Counted from the first letter of the stretch, positions 1-13,685 are shown. The stretch: 64,000 nt of DNA from Syngnathus acus (GCF_901709675.1 NC_051099.1:1922001-1986000), one strand, 5' to 3'. Translations and numbers: made by a program. Notes: generated by a model not told the origin, from the sequence alone.

Positions 1-1601
1 GAACTGATTTCAAGCTGACAAACTTGTTGACCTCGCGGTTGAAAGTCACAGATGCAACAATCCCTCACTTGTTTGAGACAGGGAGATTAAAAATAGGTGT
101 CCAAGCGCAAAACGTCGAACGGCAGCGTAGAAAAACAGGAGCCCTCTGCTCATCTTTCCGCTCGTTTGCAAAGGCAACCTTGCAATATGACATCAATTGG
201 TCCCCACGTGGACCTCAAAGCAGCTGACCTTCAGCGCTCATAAAAGTGCCAAATAAATTGGACTCCTTTAACTTGCACGCAGTTATCAGGTCGCACAGAG
301 GAGCCGAGCAATTTCCACGGTTGAGGCAAGTGAGCCACTTTCCCGCAGGACGTTGGAAATGCACCGACCAGCCACTTCCTCTGGGGTGACACGTGAGGCG
401 TGACTGCAACCGAAACTGATGACATTTTAAAAAAAACTACAGGCGGTTCAAAACCACAACCTCACAACAAATTTCAATGCGAATAGTATTAATTGGTTGC
501 AAGGAAAAAAAAAAAAAAAAAACAGCTGTGCAGTTAGTGTTTGAAAAAAAAACAATCAATTTTAATCCATTTTTCTGATGAATTCAAGTTTGTCATTAAA
601 AATCATGAATTAGTCACTTCAGTATGTCAAAGCGCAAACTACATGGATGCAATCGATAGTCAGAACTGCCATTTTAACTGATAAAAGTGACTTGTGAGAA
701 TTTTCTGACCCCATTAGTGGCGACATAAGCAACACTGAGTCAAACTAAGAATGTGACAACATCATTTTCATGTTTGTTTGTTGGTAAAACAAAAAAAGAA
801 GGGAGACAGACTAGATAGCTGAACATTGCCAAAGGCATATGTTACAAGCGTGATGATTTATGGGCGGGTCGGAAACGCATGTCAGGGTTGCTTTGTCGAC
901 ACGTCCAAGGGTAAAAAAAAAACGATAACAAAAATAGCACGAGAAGCTGAGCATGTGTTGAAGCGACATTGTGCTAAGAGTCAAAGCGGAAGAGGCCAAA
1001 GCGGCTAAAGCCGCTTTCACTTTCTCAAATGCACACTCACGCTTTGTCAAGTGATTAGATAGACTGCTCTCAAATTGACTTCAGCAGCAGGGCGCTTGAG
1101 GTTTCACCAAAGTGAACTGGATCAATCTAATTCCTAACCTCTGATTTAACCACATTTGATCCAGAACCGATCCAGGCTCCGCAACCTTAAAAATTATAAA
1201 ACCCAAACGAGTGTGTTCAAATACATGTCGCACTAATTTTATCCAATTAGTATGACCTACGGTGGAAATGAAATTTAATCCAGCGCTGATCCAGGATTTG
1301 TGTACACTGTCAAATCAAATGTCATCACAGAAAACATTTGTTATATTTATAGCTCTGGTAAATGTAGGATCACAATATCAATATCTAATCCAGATTTAGC
1401 TATTAGCAATTTATTAGCAAAACCTGGCAGACCACCTTTAACATGGTATCTTGCCAAATTGTATCCGATTCGATCTCATTGCATAAAAATTTAAAAGTCA
1501 TATATCATCTTGGTGGACTTCTGCAGCTCAAGATCAACAAGGTTAAAGATGACAAAAGCAGATGAGACATAGTAAAAAAAAAACTGCAAAATGTCACCTA
1601 C
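1..1601 (-). other. nr3c1: nr3c1 intron 2 (partial), no recognisable exon
   Basis: AT-rich non-coding sequence between the exon 2 donor (GT at 1601-1600 on the minus strand) and the window edge. I looked on the minus strand for the cysteine-rich zinc-finger exon and did not find it, so exon 3 must lie beyond position 1. Several homopolymer A runs occur (for example near 505-522), and short GATCCAG-type motifs recur around 1160-1290. Nothing else can be supported. Confidence 0.75.
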
Positions 1602-2764
1602 CTAGAGAAGCTGAGCGGGTACGTCGTCAACATGGCCGTGTTGGAGAGCCCATCGTTGGCCCTTTGAATCCCGGGGGCCGCTGCGTACCTGTCGGCTCGC
1701 ATCCAGCTCTCCCCCAATGCCGGCACGTTTGAGTGCATGCCGAAGGGCTTGCGCTGTTGTTGGCCCATGTTGGTTCCGCAGGGGTAGCCAGCCGCATCCA
1801 CGCTCATTGACGAGGACATCGGGGCTCCTAAATGAGCCGAACTCATGCCTCCATGGAGACACTGCGACTGGCAGAAGAGAGGCTCTTGCTTCTCCTGCTT
1901 GACCACATCGGGAGTATGAATGTGGGCAAAAGAGTGGCCGGGATCCTTCTCTTCCTTGATGACCACACTTGAGAGAAGGGACGGCGGTTGCTGATGCTGG
2001 TGGTGAAGCTGGTGCGGCAGAAGGTGATGCTGCTGGTGAGGATGGTGGAGCATGGCGTGATGCTGCTGGCCGCCGCCGCCGTTAGCATTGTGACAGTTCC
2101 CGTCATTGGGCGCTTGGGTGGCTTTTGGTAAACCTCCGATAGGTCTTCCGCCGTCGTACAGGATGTTATCTAAGTTAGCGACTTCGGAATCCAAGTCAAA
2201 GTCGCCGATCTCTGGCAGAGATCCCGGAAGGTCCAGGTCCTTCCAAAGCTCGCTGTCTTCAATAAGGTGACTGCCGCCTGTCAAATTGCAGGAAGTTGCG
2301 GAGGGAAGTCCGCCATAAGATCCCAATTCTTTATCCAGGGAGAAGTCTCCTTCCTGTTTGATGTGAGCGGGGAAAAGGTCAGGCAGAGGGAGGTTTCCCA
2401 AGATGGGGGTGTTGATGATAGATGTGGAGGCCTTGTCCAGATCTCCAGTATTCTGGCTCAGCAACGCCAATTCGTCCTCCATGGTAAACGCAACGACATC
2501 CTGCTGCCCTTTTTCGAGTCTGATCATTTTCCGGCCATTTGTGTCTTCGAACAGGGACTGACGCTGCTGGTGGGAGTCGAAGAAGCTTCCGGCGGGCTCC
2601 TGTCGGTCTTTGGTTCCACCCCCGTTTGGGGCGGTCGGGTGGAGCGTGCCGAGCAGGGAACCGGTGGCGGCGTCAGCCGCCTCTCTACATTCTCCGCTTC
2701 CCAACTCCGTGAAAGTCAGGCAGTCGTCTCGATTACCGTTGCACTTCAAGACGTCCTGATCCAT
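1602..2764 (-). CDS. nr3c1: Glucocorticoid receptor, exon 2: N-terminal transactivation region (gene continues off the left edge)
   Basis: The glucocorticoid receptor is a ligand-activated nuclear receptor that binds cortisol in the cytoplasm, enters the nucleus and regulates genes through glucocorticoid response elements. This exon holds 387 complete codons plus 2 bases. I start at the ATG at 2764 (A at -3, G at +4); the frame stays open 7 codons further but that stretch has no ATG. Family landmarks are an acidic block near residues 95-112 (MEDELALLSQNTGDLDK), a tryptophan-containing acidic segment at about 171-204 (WKDLDLPGSLPEIGDFDLDS), and the TP-D-VVKQEK stretch at 284-292, which matches the TPGVIKQEK region of human NR3C1. 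A His/Gln-rich tract lies at 233-259. The exon ends CTCTAG|GTAGGT, a good donor, just where the family splices before the zinc-finger exon. The DNA-binding and ligand-binding domains are outside the window. Teleosts often have two receptor copies; which one this is cannot be told from this exon. Confidence 0.93.
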
Positions 2765-2772
2765 TTTGCTAC

Positions 2773-3967
2773 CTTGACACGCCAATGGGGGTCATTCCCA
2801 GCATAGATGCAGAAAGAGAGGGAGAAGAGATTGTTCGTGTGAGTAAGGATCAGCATGGAATGGATTCAATTATTTGGAAAAGAATCGGTCAATTGTGGTG
2901 ATCATATTTCGTCAAACCCCAAACCACAGAACTGCAGGGCCACTGTGGTGCCCTGACAATTCAAAATGTGAACATAAAAGAACATTTCAAATGTATTTCA
3001 GGACGAACTGCATATGCAGGGACTCTGACTACACGAGTGCCTCGCATTGAAAAAATGTCAACAGCATCAAAGAGGCCATTTCCTGCCCTTACGCCCACGC
3101 CGGAACATGGCAGCTTCGCAAATAGCACGCACTCATCTGAGCTGTTTTAAAAATGAAATCATGATTGACAGACAAAAAGACAACTTTGGCCCACGCAACA
3201 TCCACTCAATAACTGTAACTGTACTAAAAGCGCAATAGTCCCAGTCCACAGGTGTGAATGAATGGCTCATGTCTACAGTATTTGGCTGCTGACCGGTTCA
3301 GGGTAAACCCGAATGAGGACATGTGATTTGGAAAATTGATCGATGGATCACATTAGGACGGCACAGTTGCCTAGTGTTAAGCACATTTGCAACACAGGCT
3401 GAGGTTAGGGGATTGAATCTTGGGTGGGCTGTCTACCCCATCCTGAAATTAAATCACATACTTTAGGTTGTACTTTAAGTGCATTTTGAGATTTAAAGAC
3501 CATTTACAGAATTTGATGCAACTCACTGGGAGCCAGTGTGAAAAAGCGACTGGAGTAATACCAATCTGCTCTGAGCTCTTCTTTTCAGGTTAGGACCTGA
3601 GCTGCAGACTCAATGAGTAGCAGCGTCCAATCAAAAGACCGTTGGTCTTGCATGGCGCATGCTTTTTTATCTTAGACATTGCTGTTTTACCTTTACTCTC
3701 TCTGTTGCAATGCATTTTGCAGAAGTACGTCACAGATGGGAATGTTTCAATGGGAAATGTTGGGTTTTCCACGCTGACATTGCATTGCATTGTTATGCAA
3801 CATTAGTGCAACCTGTTGGCTGCCTGGCCCCACTGCACCCATCTCACGCCTATTGCTTTTTAAACCAAGGGCTCGAAGCAACGCAGTCAAAGTTACAAGG
3901 TGACATCTTTTTTTTTTTTTTTCTTTCTTTAGAGAGATGTGGACTTGCGTTCCTGAGTGTTGCTTAC
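2773..3967 (-). other. nr3c1: nr3c1 intron 1 (inferred)
   Basis: Inferred intron of 1,195 bp in the 5' untranslated region. On the minus strand the donor is CAG|GTAAGC (exon end at 3968). The acceptor is the first AG after a pyrimidine-rich tract, giving TCAAG|GTAGCAAAATGG, with the exon starting at 2772, only 8 bases before the start codon. It contains a decayed dispersed repeat near 3355-3430. Both sites are read by eye and need transcript support. Confidence 0.55.
3355..3430 (+). repeat. Decayed copy of a dispersed fish repeat with tRNA-like boxes
   Basis: GGACGGCACAGTTGCCTAGT, GTTAAGCACATTTGCAACAC, AGGCTGAGGTTAGGGGATTG, AATCTTGGG follows the well-known teleost repeat GGCGGCACGGTG...GTTAGCAC...TCTGAGG...GGGTTCAAATCCCGG with many substitutions. 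The last block is the B-box-like part. This is recognised from memory of the family; the copy is too decayed to be active. Confidence 0.5.
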
Positions 3968-4345
3968 CTGCTGTTTGGAGAGGGATGCAGACCTCCGTTT
4001 TAGGTCATGTCCTGTCAAAACTCAGTGAGAAACACCGAGGAGCGACGCAAAGTCGGAGTGAGGCAGCCGTGAAATAAAAGACAATCCTGCAGGGGAAAAG
4101 CAACACAAAAAAAAGGATGGAAAAAAGGAAGAAAAAAAACGCTCGTCCTCAAGTCACGAGTAAATATTCCCCGCTTGGTAGCAACTATTTGAACTAAAGT
4201 AAACAAGGTCAAGGGGGAGATCCGAAGTTAAAAAACCTCGCACCACTTTTCTCCGTTTAAGAAGCAGGAGGTGGAGGCAAGGAAAAGAAATCCACAGGTA
4301 AGTCCGACGGATCCTCTAAAAGTGTCGGCCCGTGTAAAGTGACCG
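3968..4345 (-). other. nr3c1: Probable non-coding exon 1 of nr3c1
   Basis: A strong minus-strand donor (CAG|GTAAGC) ends this segment at 3968, and a TATA box sits on the same strand at 4376-4370, so a transcript starting about 30 bases below the TATA box would run from about 4345 to 3968. Non-coding first exons are usual for NR3C1 genes. The 5' boundary is an estimate. Confidence 0.45.
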
Positions 4346-4560
4346 CCGAGCTTGACACGCACGTTAAAGTTATATAAGCGCGAGCGAGTGTGGAGCGCGG
4401 CCGCATTCTGCAGCGAAGTCCGGGGTAGGCAGGGCGGACACAATCGAGACGCGTCAATTCTCGAAAGGCGAAAAAGCATTTCCGCTCTTACCCTACCAGA
4501 GTAAAAGCAAAAACCGGAAGCGCCCCCGCTCCACGTCTTGACACCGTATTTAAAACAGCG
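4300..4560 (-). promoter_or_regulatory. nr3c1: CpG-rich promoter region of nr3c1 with TATA box
   Basis: Between about 4300 and 4560 the base composition turns CpG-rich in AT-rich surroundings (GCGCGAGCG, GCGCGGCCGC, GAGACGCG). The sequence TTATATAA at 4370-4377 is its own reverse complement, so it gives a TATA box on either strand. Its position relative to the minus-strand donor at 3968 fits an nr3c1 promoter. There is also a strong plus-strand donor, CAG|GTAAGT at 4297/4298, which could belong to an antisense or divergent non-coding transcript, although it lies upstream of the plus-strand TATA position. Confidence 0.5.
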
Positions 4561-4690
4561 CGTTAATATGCTGCTCGCCTGCGTAAATCCACAACAGGGA
4601 CAGCGATGATCAAATAAGTCTCAACGAATAGCGATTCTAAATACTTTTGTTTTATCTTCCTGAGCTTGCCTCGGTGTTGCTGTGGTGACT

Positions 4691-4698
4691 TGACGTCA
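4691..4698. promoter_or_regulatory. Full cAMP response element (TGACGTCA)
   Basis: A perfect 8-bp palindromic CRE lies about 350 bases upstream of the inferred nr3c1 start site. CREB/ATF proteins bind this sequence. Its position near a promoter makes function plausible but it is a short motif. Confidence 0.4.
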
Positions 4699-4699
4699 G

Positions 4700-7600
4700 C
4701 AGCAAGTTTGACACTTCCCGGTGAACGCCCCTTTCTCTCCTCCCCAAGCTGCAAACTCTGCTGAGGAATCTGTCAAAACGTGTCCTCGCTTCTCTTCCCT
4801 CACTGTAAAACGCGCGCTCGGTGCAAGACTTCCTGCGCCAAATGACTTAAGCGTGAATTTTTGAACAGAGCTCGTTTGCTCCAGTCCGGAGCTTTTTGTG
4901 CGTGGAAGTTGTGCGCACTCAGAGAAAGCTTATTTACCCTATTTTGTCCATGACAGGATCTAATTAGAAAAGAGAAACACATTAAGTGCTGTCATTTTAT
5001 TTGGATACTTCTTATTTTTATGACCAGCTCAATGTCAGATGAAAACCCCCCAGCTTTGACACTTGCTCGTCCTTCAGTTGAAGGTCCAAACTATCGCAAA
5101 AGGCCCCATGTCTTCAAATAACCCATCCATCCACTAATGCCCACATAATATTGTATTCCTAGGACAAGTGCCCAAATAAAACCTGACCGCCGTGCGGTAA
5201 AACACAACCTCTTGGATGGATGTAATTAAACTACCCACAGGACACCAATCCCTTGATTGGGTCTATAGAAACGTCTTAACCTCTCCGCAGGCAGCTGTAA
5301 AGTGGCCTGTGGTCAAAGTGCAGTCAGGCTCTGGAGACTTGATCTAATCCTAATAATAAACACTCACTACAGATAAAACTGAGACCAAATCGTTTCTGTT
5401 TCATTCACGGTATATTTGCTATACAAACAATTCAGAGTTTGGAATAGCTACTCAAGTCACTGCTTCAATTTCGAATTTTGTCAAACCCTGCAAAATTTGG
5501 ATGGATGGAAAAAACATCAGCTTCAAAGATAAATAAACGGTACTGGAATAGGGCATGAAAAGTAATTCACTTTAATTTGCACTTCAGCAGAAGAAGGGCA
5601 AACTTGAGTGACAAGGTGGAAATTGAGAATCCTGCACGCGCAGATCAGGTTCCGTCTGCAAGAGGAGATTTGAGGATAGGCGGAAGAAGAAGAAGAGGGG
5701 CCGGGAGGTTACAGGGTGGTCGCAGATTGGGTTGGCTTGTCCGATGTGGCCCTCCATGCGAGTGATTTGATTAGAAGCAGCAGAGAGCGTAGGCCGTGCA
5801 TGCAGATGTCTCATTAAAAAGGTAAGCGTAGCCGGAGACGAGCCCGGAGCTCCCCAGGGCCTGAGAAAACCGCACTGTTCTCAAAACATCGCTGGGAACA
5901 CGGTGAGTTTTTCTCTTTGCGGTTGATGGCGGACGATCTTATTTACCAATAAGACGGGATGCCACGCACCAACAGCTGCGGTGTTCTTGTGCAATACCAC
6001 ATGCTCCCTCAGATGAGCTTCGACTCTTTTGTCTGCTTTGATGCTCAAAAGGAAACCGCTAACACGCATACTATACAACCAGCCGAAATTCAATTTGGCT
6101 GAAATTAATGGAAGACATACTCTAAAACCCGCCCAGGGTTGAAACAATTCTGTTCTACATTGAAAAAAACAAAGCCTGGTTCACTTGCTCCTTAGATGTG
6201 GATCATCAAGACAAAACTCAATTTGACAAATATTACTGACCCGTTTTATAGCTAATACGATGGCCACATCCAATATGGCGGATGCGCTGAGATGAGCCGC
6301 CTGGTTCAGCAGGTGTCTGCAGGGGAAATAAAAAGACAAATAAGGAAAAGTAAATTATTTTATGAAATGGGTTCAAATTGGCACTTTAGTTACAGACATA
6401 TTGTCTTAACGGGCAATGTACGAACGATTTTCGGGCCCTTGGTGCCAATTGACTGGGAATAGTCTTGCATAACCACATAAAAGTCCTCCGACTTGTTTTT
6501 AAAAGACACCTACAAATTAGAAGGGAAAACAAAAACACAGTATGAAGAATGTCTTCCTCAAGGGAGAGACAAAAAAAAGGAAGGAAGGAAGGAAGGATTT
6601 CTTTTTAAAGGTACAACTGCTGAGGCAGGGCATGCCCTTTGCTCCAGTTCTTCCTGAGAGGTAGGAACCGCTGAGTTTGGACAATAGGCTTAGGAAACAT
6701 CAAAAAGGTGGCCTGAGAAATCAAATTTTGCTGGAAACGCAAAAATGATTCCTCTGTTGTTTCACTTTCCAGATTGAGCTCATGGGGTCAAACAGCCAAG
6801 AAGTGGAAGCAGAAGTGCGAATTGTAATTTTCACCAAATTACACAATAATAAAAAAGAAAAAAAAGTGGAACTCTGCACGTGATGCTTTTTATCTACCAG
6901 ATCTATCTACTGCATCGCCTGAAGAACAAAAACACGTCGCTAACCTTTAAAGAAAAAAAAAAAAATAATCAAGCGACCATGCTGACCTTTGGATTCAATG
7001 GCTGTCAGAGAAATACGATCCATTAGCAGCCAATGAGGTTTTTTCTTTTTTTTAAACAGAACATTAGCCTCACAAACATTCATAAATAAATCCAGTTGTC
7101 CCACCTGCATCTCTGAATTGCTCAATTTAGCATTAAGTTGGTTGCAAACACTGCATTTTTGTGGTGAAATAAACCGGACTGCTTTTCATTAGCTGTGTAA
7201 CTTACCCGATGGGCAATATATAAACAGCTCCTAATATGGTGCACTCTACAGGACATAGAGAAATGAAAATAAATCGGCGTCTGGAGAGCTTCTGAATATT
7301 GGCGGCTCACTATCCAAATCCTAACGTGTTTGATATCAACGATACATTCACTTCTAATTACCGTCGTCAACTGTGACCCACTGGGCACAAAAACAAGAGT
7401 CAGTAAAAGTTATTTCAGGTTTGCGCTGTCATCCAAATTGTCGTCCTGGCACACACACAGAAAAAAGAAGCCCCTCCTTTGCTATGTAAAGAATCTGTAA
7501 ATGTAATTGCAGTACTTGAATGATTGAAGTAGAGTAAAACCAACTATTGGCAATGTTAACATTCTTTACTGTTATAAACACAGTAAAACAAAAGTAAACT

Positions 7601-10600
7601 AAACTCGCATTAAAAGCGCTCAGCCTTTGAAAACGCCTGATGGAAGGTCAGTGGAAACTTTTTATGTATATATATATAAAAACAGCTGGTTAGCTGTAAT
7701 TTGTGAGGCACCCAGCCAATGACGATACATATATTTCCATCTCTTTTCTAAATTATAATAAATTCACATACCCGTTGTCCATTTGGATGCCTCATTTGAC
7801 TTGAAAGGAGCAGATAATCTTTGAGAGGGGTGACAAATGTTATCTATGGCTAAAACATCAAGCATCTATAGACATGTCACAGCACGCGTGCAAATAAACA
7901 TGGAGTCATCAGGTTATTAGGTAATCTTCTTACCTAAATGAGCCACTCGGGCGCTGCACTCGTCTTTCATTGTTTAAGCCAGCTGTTGTTTGCACAGATG
8001 TTCTATTTAACAAGCTGACTCACTCGCTTACATGAAAGCTTGCATTTATGCAAGGCACGACGGGAAAAGGTGATAAATCGACGAGGTAAAGGGGAATTTA
8101 CTGGTATTTATTTTGGTATTATTGGTAATACGAAAAAAAAAAAAAAAGCATCATGTGTTTTTTTTATTTGACCTTTTACCGATAGAAATATTGTGAAGCC
8201 AAGATGGCCGCTGAGCTCTTTTCACGGACTGAGCAAAAGGGAATCACAGAACCTGTCGCTCATCTGACTAATTCCGTTCCCACCCAACCGGCATATTTGT
8301 TATAAAATGCTTCGAGAAATGAATGGTACCTACCTTGAAGCTGATGTGCCAGCTGGAAGCAGTCGCCATGGATACATCTTGCTTTGGCGTGACCTTTCAG
8401 GGTCGAAGTGGTTGCTGGGGACATGGCTTTGTTGCTCTGTGGCACACACACGCACACACACATGGACACCAAGGCCGGGTTTGAACTTTTGTCATATTTT
8501 AGCAGGGCGTTTAGAAATTGAAATGAAGACACAAATATCTCATAATGGATCATTGAAAGTTAGATTGCGTCATAAATGGACAGCATATTTCTACAACAGT
8601 CGGTTTCAAGGTGATGACGATTTTGCATTTTTGGTTGGATTTTTGTATACAAACGATGACTCCATCTTGCATCAGTGCAGCCTTTTCCAAAGCGTAAAGT
8701 GCAACTGGAGAAGGCAATGAGGACAATTATGGGGGAGTGACTTTGCATGCAGTGCGCCTCTCATCAAAAGTTCTTCTCAACAACAATTAACGGTGATTCA
8801 TTCGGTATTTGTCAGCCTTCAGCTCGGAAAGTTGGGCGCATCCTGTTTGACAAATGGAGGAGGAATTAGCATTGTTTTTGTGGAGTTTTAAATGCGCTTC
8901 TTTAGAAAGGCTTCAAATCAAATGTTGGATTCTATCTCCTATTTGATGATGAACATCAACGATTAGGCATTTTGATCATCATCATTTCAAATTGTCTGTT
9001 TTCAGTCAAATATAGTGTCAAGCTCTGGTGTTGCATTGTAAACAGGCATGTTTCATATGCCTCATTAGTCATCAAGGAATGTGCGTGAGTTGCTCGAATG
9101 CGAAGAGGCGGGTGCATGGCGGAGTGTTGGCAAAGCACACACCCGAATGGAAAAACGGAATTTGGGGATGGACTCTGATAGTGACGTGTCAAGTGCGGCT
9201 TTTAGAGGGTCTTCGTGCTAGTTGTAAAAGCCGCATTCTTTTGATGCCAGGCTGCGGATTCTATTTACTGACCGCAAATAACTCTTTCAAAGTCAATTTG
9301 TTGTGTTCTGACGAAACTTGTTTTTGACAGTTTCCGCAAGTCTTTTCCTGAGAAGCATCGACAATGACATGAAAGCAGTGTCAGAAAGAAAAGATGACTG
9401 TACAAAGTAATAATTGTGAAACTAGATTAACACACACGCACGCACACAGAATGTTTGAGCGCTCGCTCGCTCGCTCGACCTTTGTACAGACATGTTTCCT
9501 CACTATGAAGTCTTGATCTGTCATTTTCCTTTATCAGCAATGACATTGGGCAGTCATCCAAAATCAAGGGCTTCATTAACGGCTAATTGATGCACTAATC
9601 AGGAGTTTGTTTATCTTGGAAGACCAATTAGATGTGTCAATTTGCACTCATTAAAGCAGTGTCGGTTTAAATGTCCTATTAGGATGCAGCCAGCAACAAT
9701 GTTCCATTGCCTACTCCAAGCTGGACACGGTTCTGATGAACCATGCCAAAGTCAATATTTTATTTTGGTTCAACACAAAAAATTGATCAGCTTGCTTTTA
9801 TCATCGATTAAACGCTGGATCTTTAGTATACAGTAAAAATAAATTATAGTGACATTTTATTATATTATGTCCACATAGGACTGTCTATATGTACCATGTC
9901 TAGAAAATATCATAAGGACAAAGGGAGATAAAGACCACCATTATATGTATAGAAGACACCAACACTTTAGAAACTATTGATCCGGTCTCAAGCACTGACG
10001 GGGTGCTGAAAAGACCTGCTGATTGTCCTTCGCCCTGTTTGTTCATTGAGTCCTGGATCAAATGTTAGAAAAGTCCGCCGTGTAGTGTGGTGTGGTGATG
10101 GTGACAATTAGCCTAATGAAGTGCAGAGCCAAATCACACTCAGTGCTGTGCTACCGCCGCTGTGAATATTCATGTGCTGTTGGCTTGGTGGCTGTATTAA
10201 AAAAGGCGGCGCTGCCTTGTGCTGAATATCAATCGTCACATTTGCACTTGTCGGCCCGTCTGCTGCCTCCACCACGATAACGCGCTAATCTGCGAGGCTG
10301 TTGTGGATGGACGTAGGACATCTGTTACCTTCCAACCTCATACAGCTGCTGCGGCCCGATGGCGCGGCATGTGACGTCGCTGAGTCTGTGCGGCCCGTGG
10401 GAGTGTCTAGGCGTGAGCTGTGGCAGACAGCAGTGCAAGAGGTTTTTGTTAACAGTTCTTCCTCCCGGCATTTAAAAAAAAGACTGAATATGCAGCTCTT
10501 TTCCAATATTTGAAGGCATTATGCTAATCAAGTATGCCCACAAACACAAGAGAATTATTTCAACTGGTTATGACATGGTACGAAACACTTTAGTGTCGCC

Positions 10601-11700
10601 CAATTCATAAAAGTAGTCAAAAAGAGTCAAATTTGTCAAAGTACCATACAACTGCAAATAATATTAATAATGTAGGCCGTATTTGGAAAATTGTTTCTAT
10701 TTTATAGTCAGTTTTTGTCCTCAGGTGCTCTTGACAATTCTTTAAATTACCTATTAGGTTGGAACTTTGTTTGATATCAAAATTACAGATGAGGCAAGAG
10801 GGAACCAATGCAATGTATTCTTCAACAAAGTAACAATTAGAATAAACTCATGACTTCAGTATGAGACACATTTTCAACGGTCGAAATCCAATTTAAAGCA
10901 CATAAAGAGAAACTGTGCATCCTAATCGGCAACAGTCAAGATATTGTTTTGTTCGAAAAGAATCCCCTGGCCCCACAAGCCTTTTGACAAATGTCTACTT
11001 ACTTAAAAGCGTGTCAGTACTCCACATAACAGAGTTATGGCAGTTCTTGTGCAAGCCTGGCTGGAGACTGCTAGATGTTGGTGGGATTACCTCCATCTTG
11101 CAGAGAAATGTCAACATCTGACATTGTTTTCAAATAGACTTGCAGGGAATTACGTTTATTATGACGCTTAAGGGGCCCCTGGAGTTCAAACTACACAGTA
11201 CAGTATTTGCATTCAGGGAGCTTGGCGCTATTTGATGCATGGTCAATACCTTATTATGTAACATTACTTAGATACGGACTGAGGCACTTGTCATAGATAC
11301 GGCTGCCCCTGGCGACATGCATTACTATGTCAATGGGGAAGGGGTGGGGAGCAGACGCACCCAGGCAAAAGGAGGCTTTTGTCATACAATACCTCCCCCT
11401 TGTGGTATGTCGAGGGTACTGATACTTTTGCATCTTCGAAGACATCTAAGTCAAGCTAGTCAAATTGTGATGCATTCACAGTCCTGACAATGGAATTACC
11501 TGCATGAATGAAAGTAGTCACGGGGTTTCAATTCAGTGGCTATTTTCCTATGAGATTTGGTTTTACTGTGAGAGATTCAGAGGTCAAACGTTAAAGTGGA
11601 TTTTAGGCTCATCCCTAATTAAAAACTGTACATATAAAATCACATTGAGGCTACATCAATCATTCAGTGTTAAATATTGACACAAGTGTTACCCAGTTAC
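4700..11700. other. Intergenic region between nr3c1 promoter and yipf5 3' end
   Basis: About 7 kb with no reading frame that resembles a protein. It holds simple sequence: an AAGG tetranucleotide run at 6577-6596, short A and T homopolymers, a TATATATATATAAA stretch near 7670, a CA-rich run near 8443-8462, and GCTC repeats near 9463-9478. There are patches of unique sequence that may be regulatory, but no specific element can be supported. Confidence 0.7.
6577..6596. repeat. AAGG tetranucleotide microsatellite
   Basis: Five perfect tandem AAGG units preceded by an A run. Confidence 0.9.
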
Positions 11701-12058
11701 CACACATACCAAACCAGCCATATCACTTTTATCTTTTATTGACATACCACTACCGTTGTGACATGATTGACACACGGCACGTTGAAGCATACAAAACTGT
11801 GCGTTCTAAAATAAACAGCGAGAAACCAAATGATGCAGATAGATCTTCGAGTGGGCATGTCCGTGGATACCAATTGAGTTAACTAATTTTGCCTCTTGGG
11901 TGTTTGTGGATTTTAGAAAGGCATCCCAAAAAAGAAAAAGAATCCCAAGAGAATCTCTTCCACTTTGTGAGAAGTAGCAGAAGAAAATGGTGATGTCCTG
12001 CTTGGAAGTGAAGTGTCCATGGATGTGCATGACATCATCAACAACATGGGGACATGTG

Positions 12059-12072
12059 GCGCCCTCTGCTGG
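12059..12072 (-). promoter_or_regulatory. Candidate CTCF site, perfect core-consensus match
   Basis: On the minus strand the 14 bases CCAGCAGAGGGCGC match the published vertebrate CTCF core consensus CCASYAGRKGGCRS at every position. It lies about 340 bases downstream of the yipf5 stop codon, between yipf5 and nr3c1. CTCF binding to such cores marks insulators and loop anchors. Whether it is bound here is unknown. Confidence 0.45.
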
Positions 12073-12073
12073 C

Positions 12074-12079
12074 TTTAAT
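12074..12079 (-). terminator. yipf5: Candidate polyadenylation signal of yipf5 (ATTAAA)
   Basis: ATTAAA on the minus strand about 335 bases below the yipf5 stop codon. A canonical AATAAA on the same strand lies further on at 11740-11735 and could be used instead. Neither can be chosen without transcript ends. Confidence 0.25.
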
Positions 12080-12197
12080 CTTAGCCTACAATTCAGCTGA
12101 TTTCAGTCTGGTTTAAATCGAGGCACGTCCCAATGGATTCTCACCCTTCTGCAGTGTGTTCTCATGGCTTCATCTCAACGAGCAGGAGGAGTAGAGA

Positions 12198-12216
12198 GGG
12201 GGGGGGGGGGGGGGGG
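12198..12216. repeat. Homopolymer of 19 G
   Basis: An uninterrupted run of 19 guanines on the plus strand, inside the probable 3' flank of yipf5 (C-run in the sense of that gene). Confidence 0.95.
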
Positions 12217-12411
12217 ATTCTGCACTCCAGCCTGCAGATCGTCCCATTGGAATGTGGTGACAGTTAATGGGTGGTAAATGGAAAAAAAAAAAAAAGAAGA
12301 TAACCTTGGTTCCATTGTAAAATCCTGTGACCGTAATTGGTGCAATTAGTTAATAATGACAATCACAGACAGCAGAGAGCTGTTGTTTCAAACCTGGATG
12401 AAATGTGCTTT

Positions 12412-13685
<1,274 letters not shown>

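Noticed and set aside
2762-2785. Seven extra in-frame codons upstream of the nr3c1 ATG
   Set aside because: They begin with TTG rather than ATG and run across the probable splice acceptor; the ATG at 2764 has a good context and matches the family start.
2267-2806. 179-codon open frame on the plus strand opposite nr3c1 exon 2
   Set aside because: It is the antisense shadow of a GC-rich coding exon; its sequence shows no protein family feature while the minus strand clearly encodes the receptor.
3355-3430. A tRNA gene, suggested by a B-box-like GGGGATTGAATCTT
   Set aside because: No cloverleaf can be drawn and the surrounding sequence fits a decayed dispersed repeat instead.
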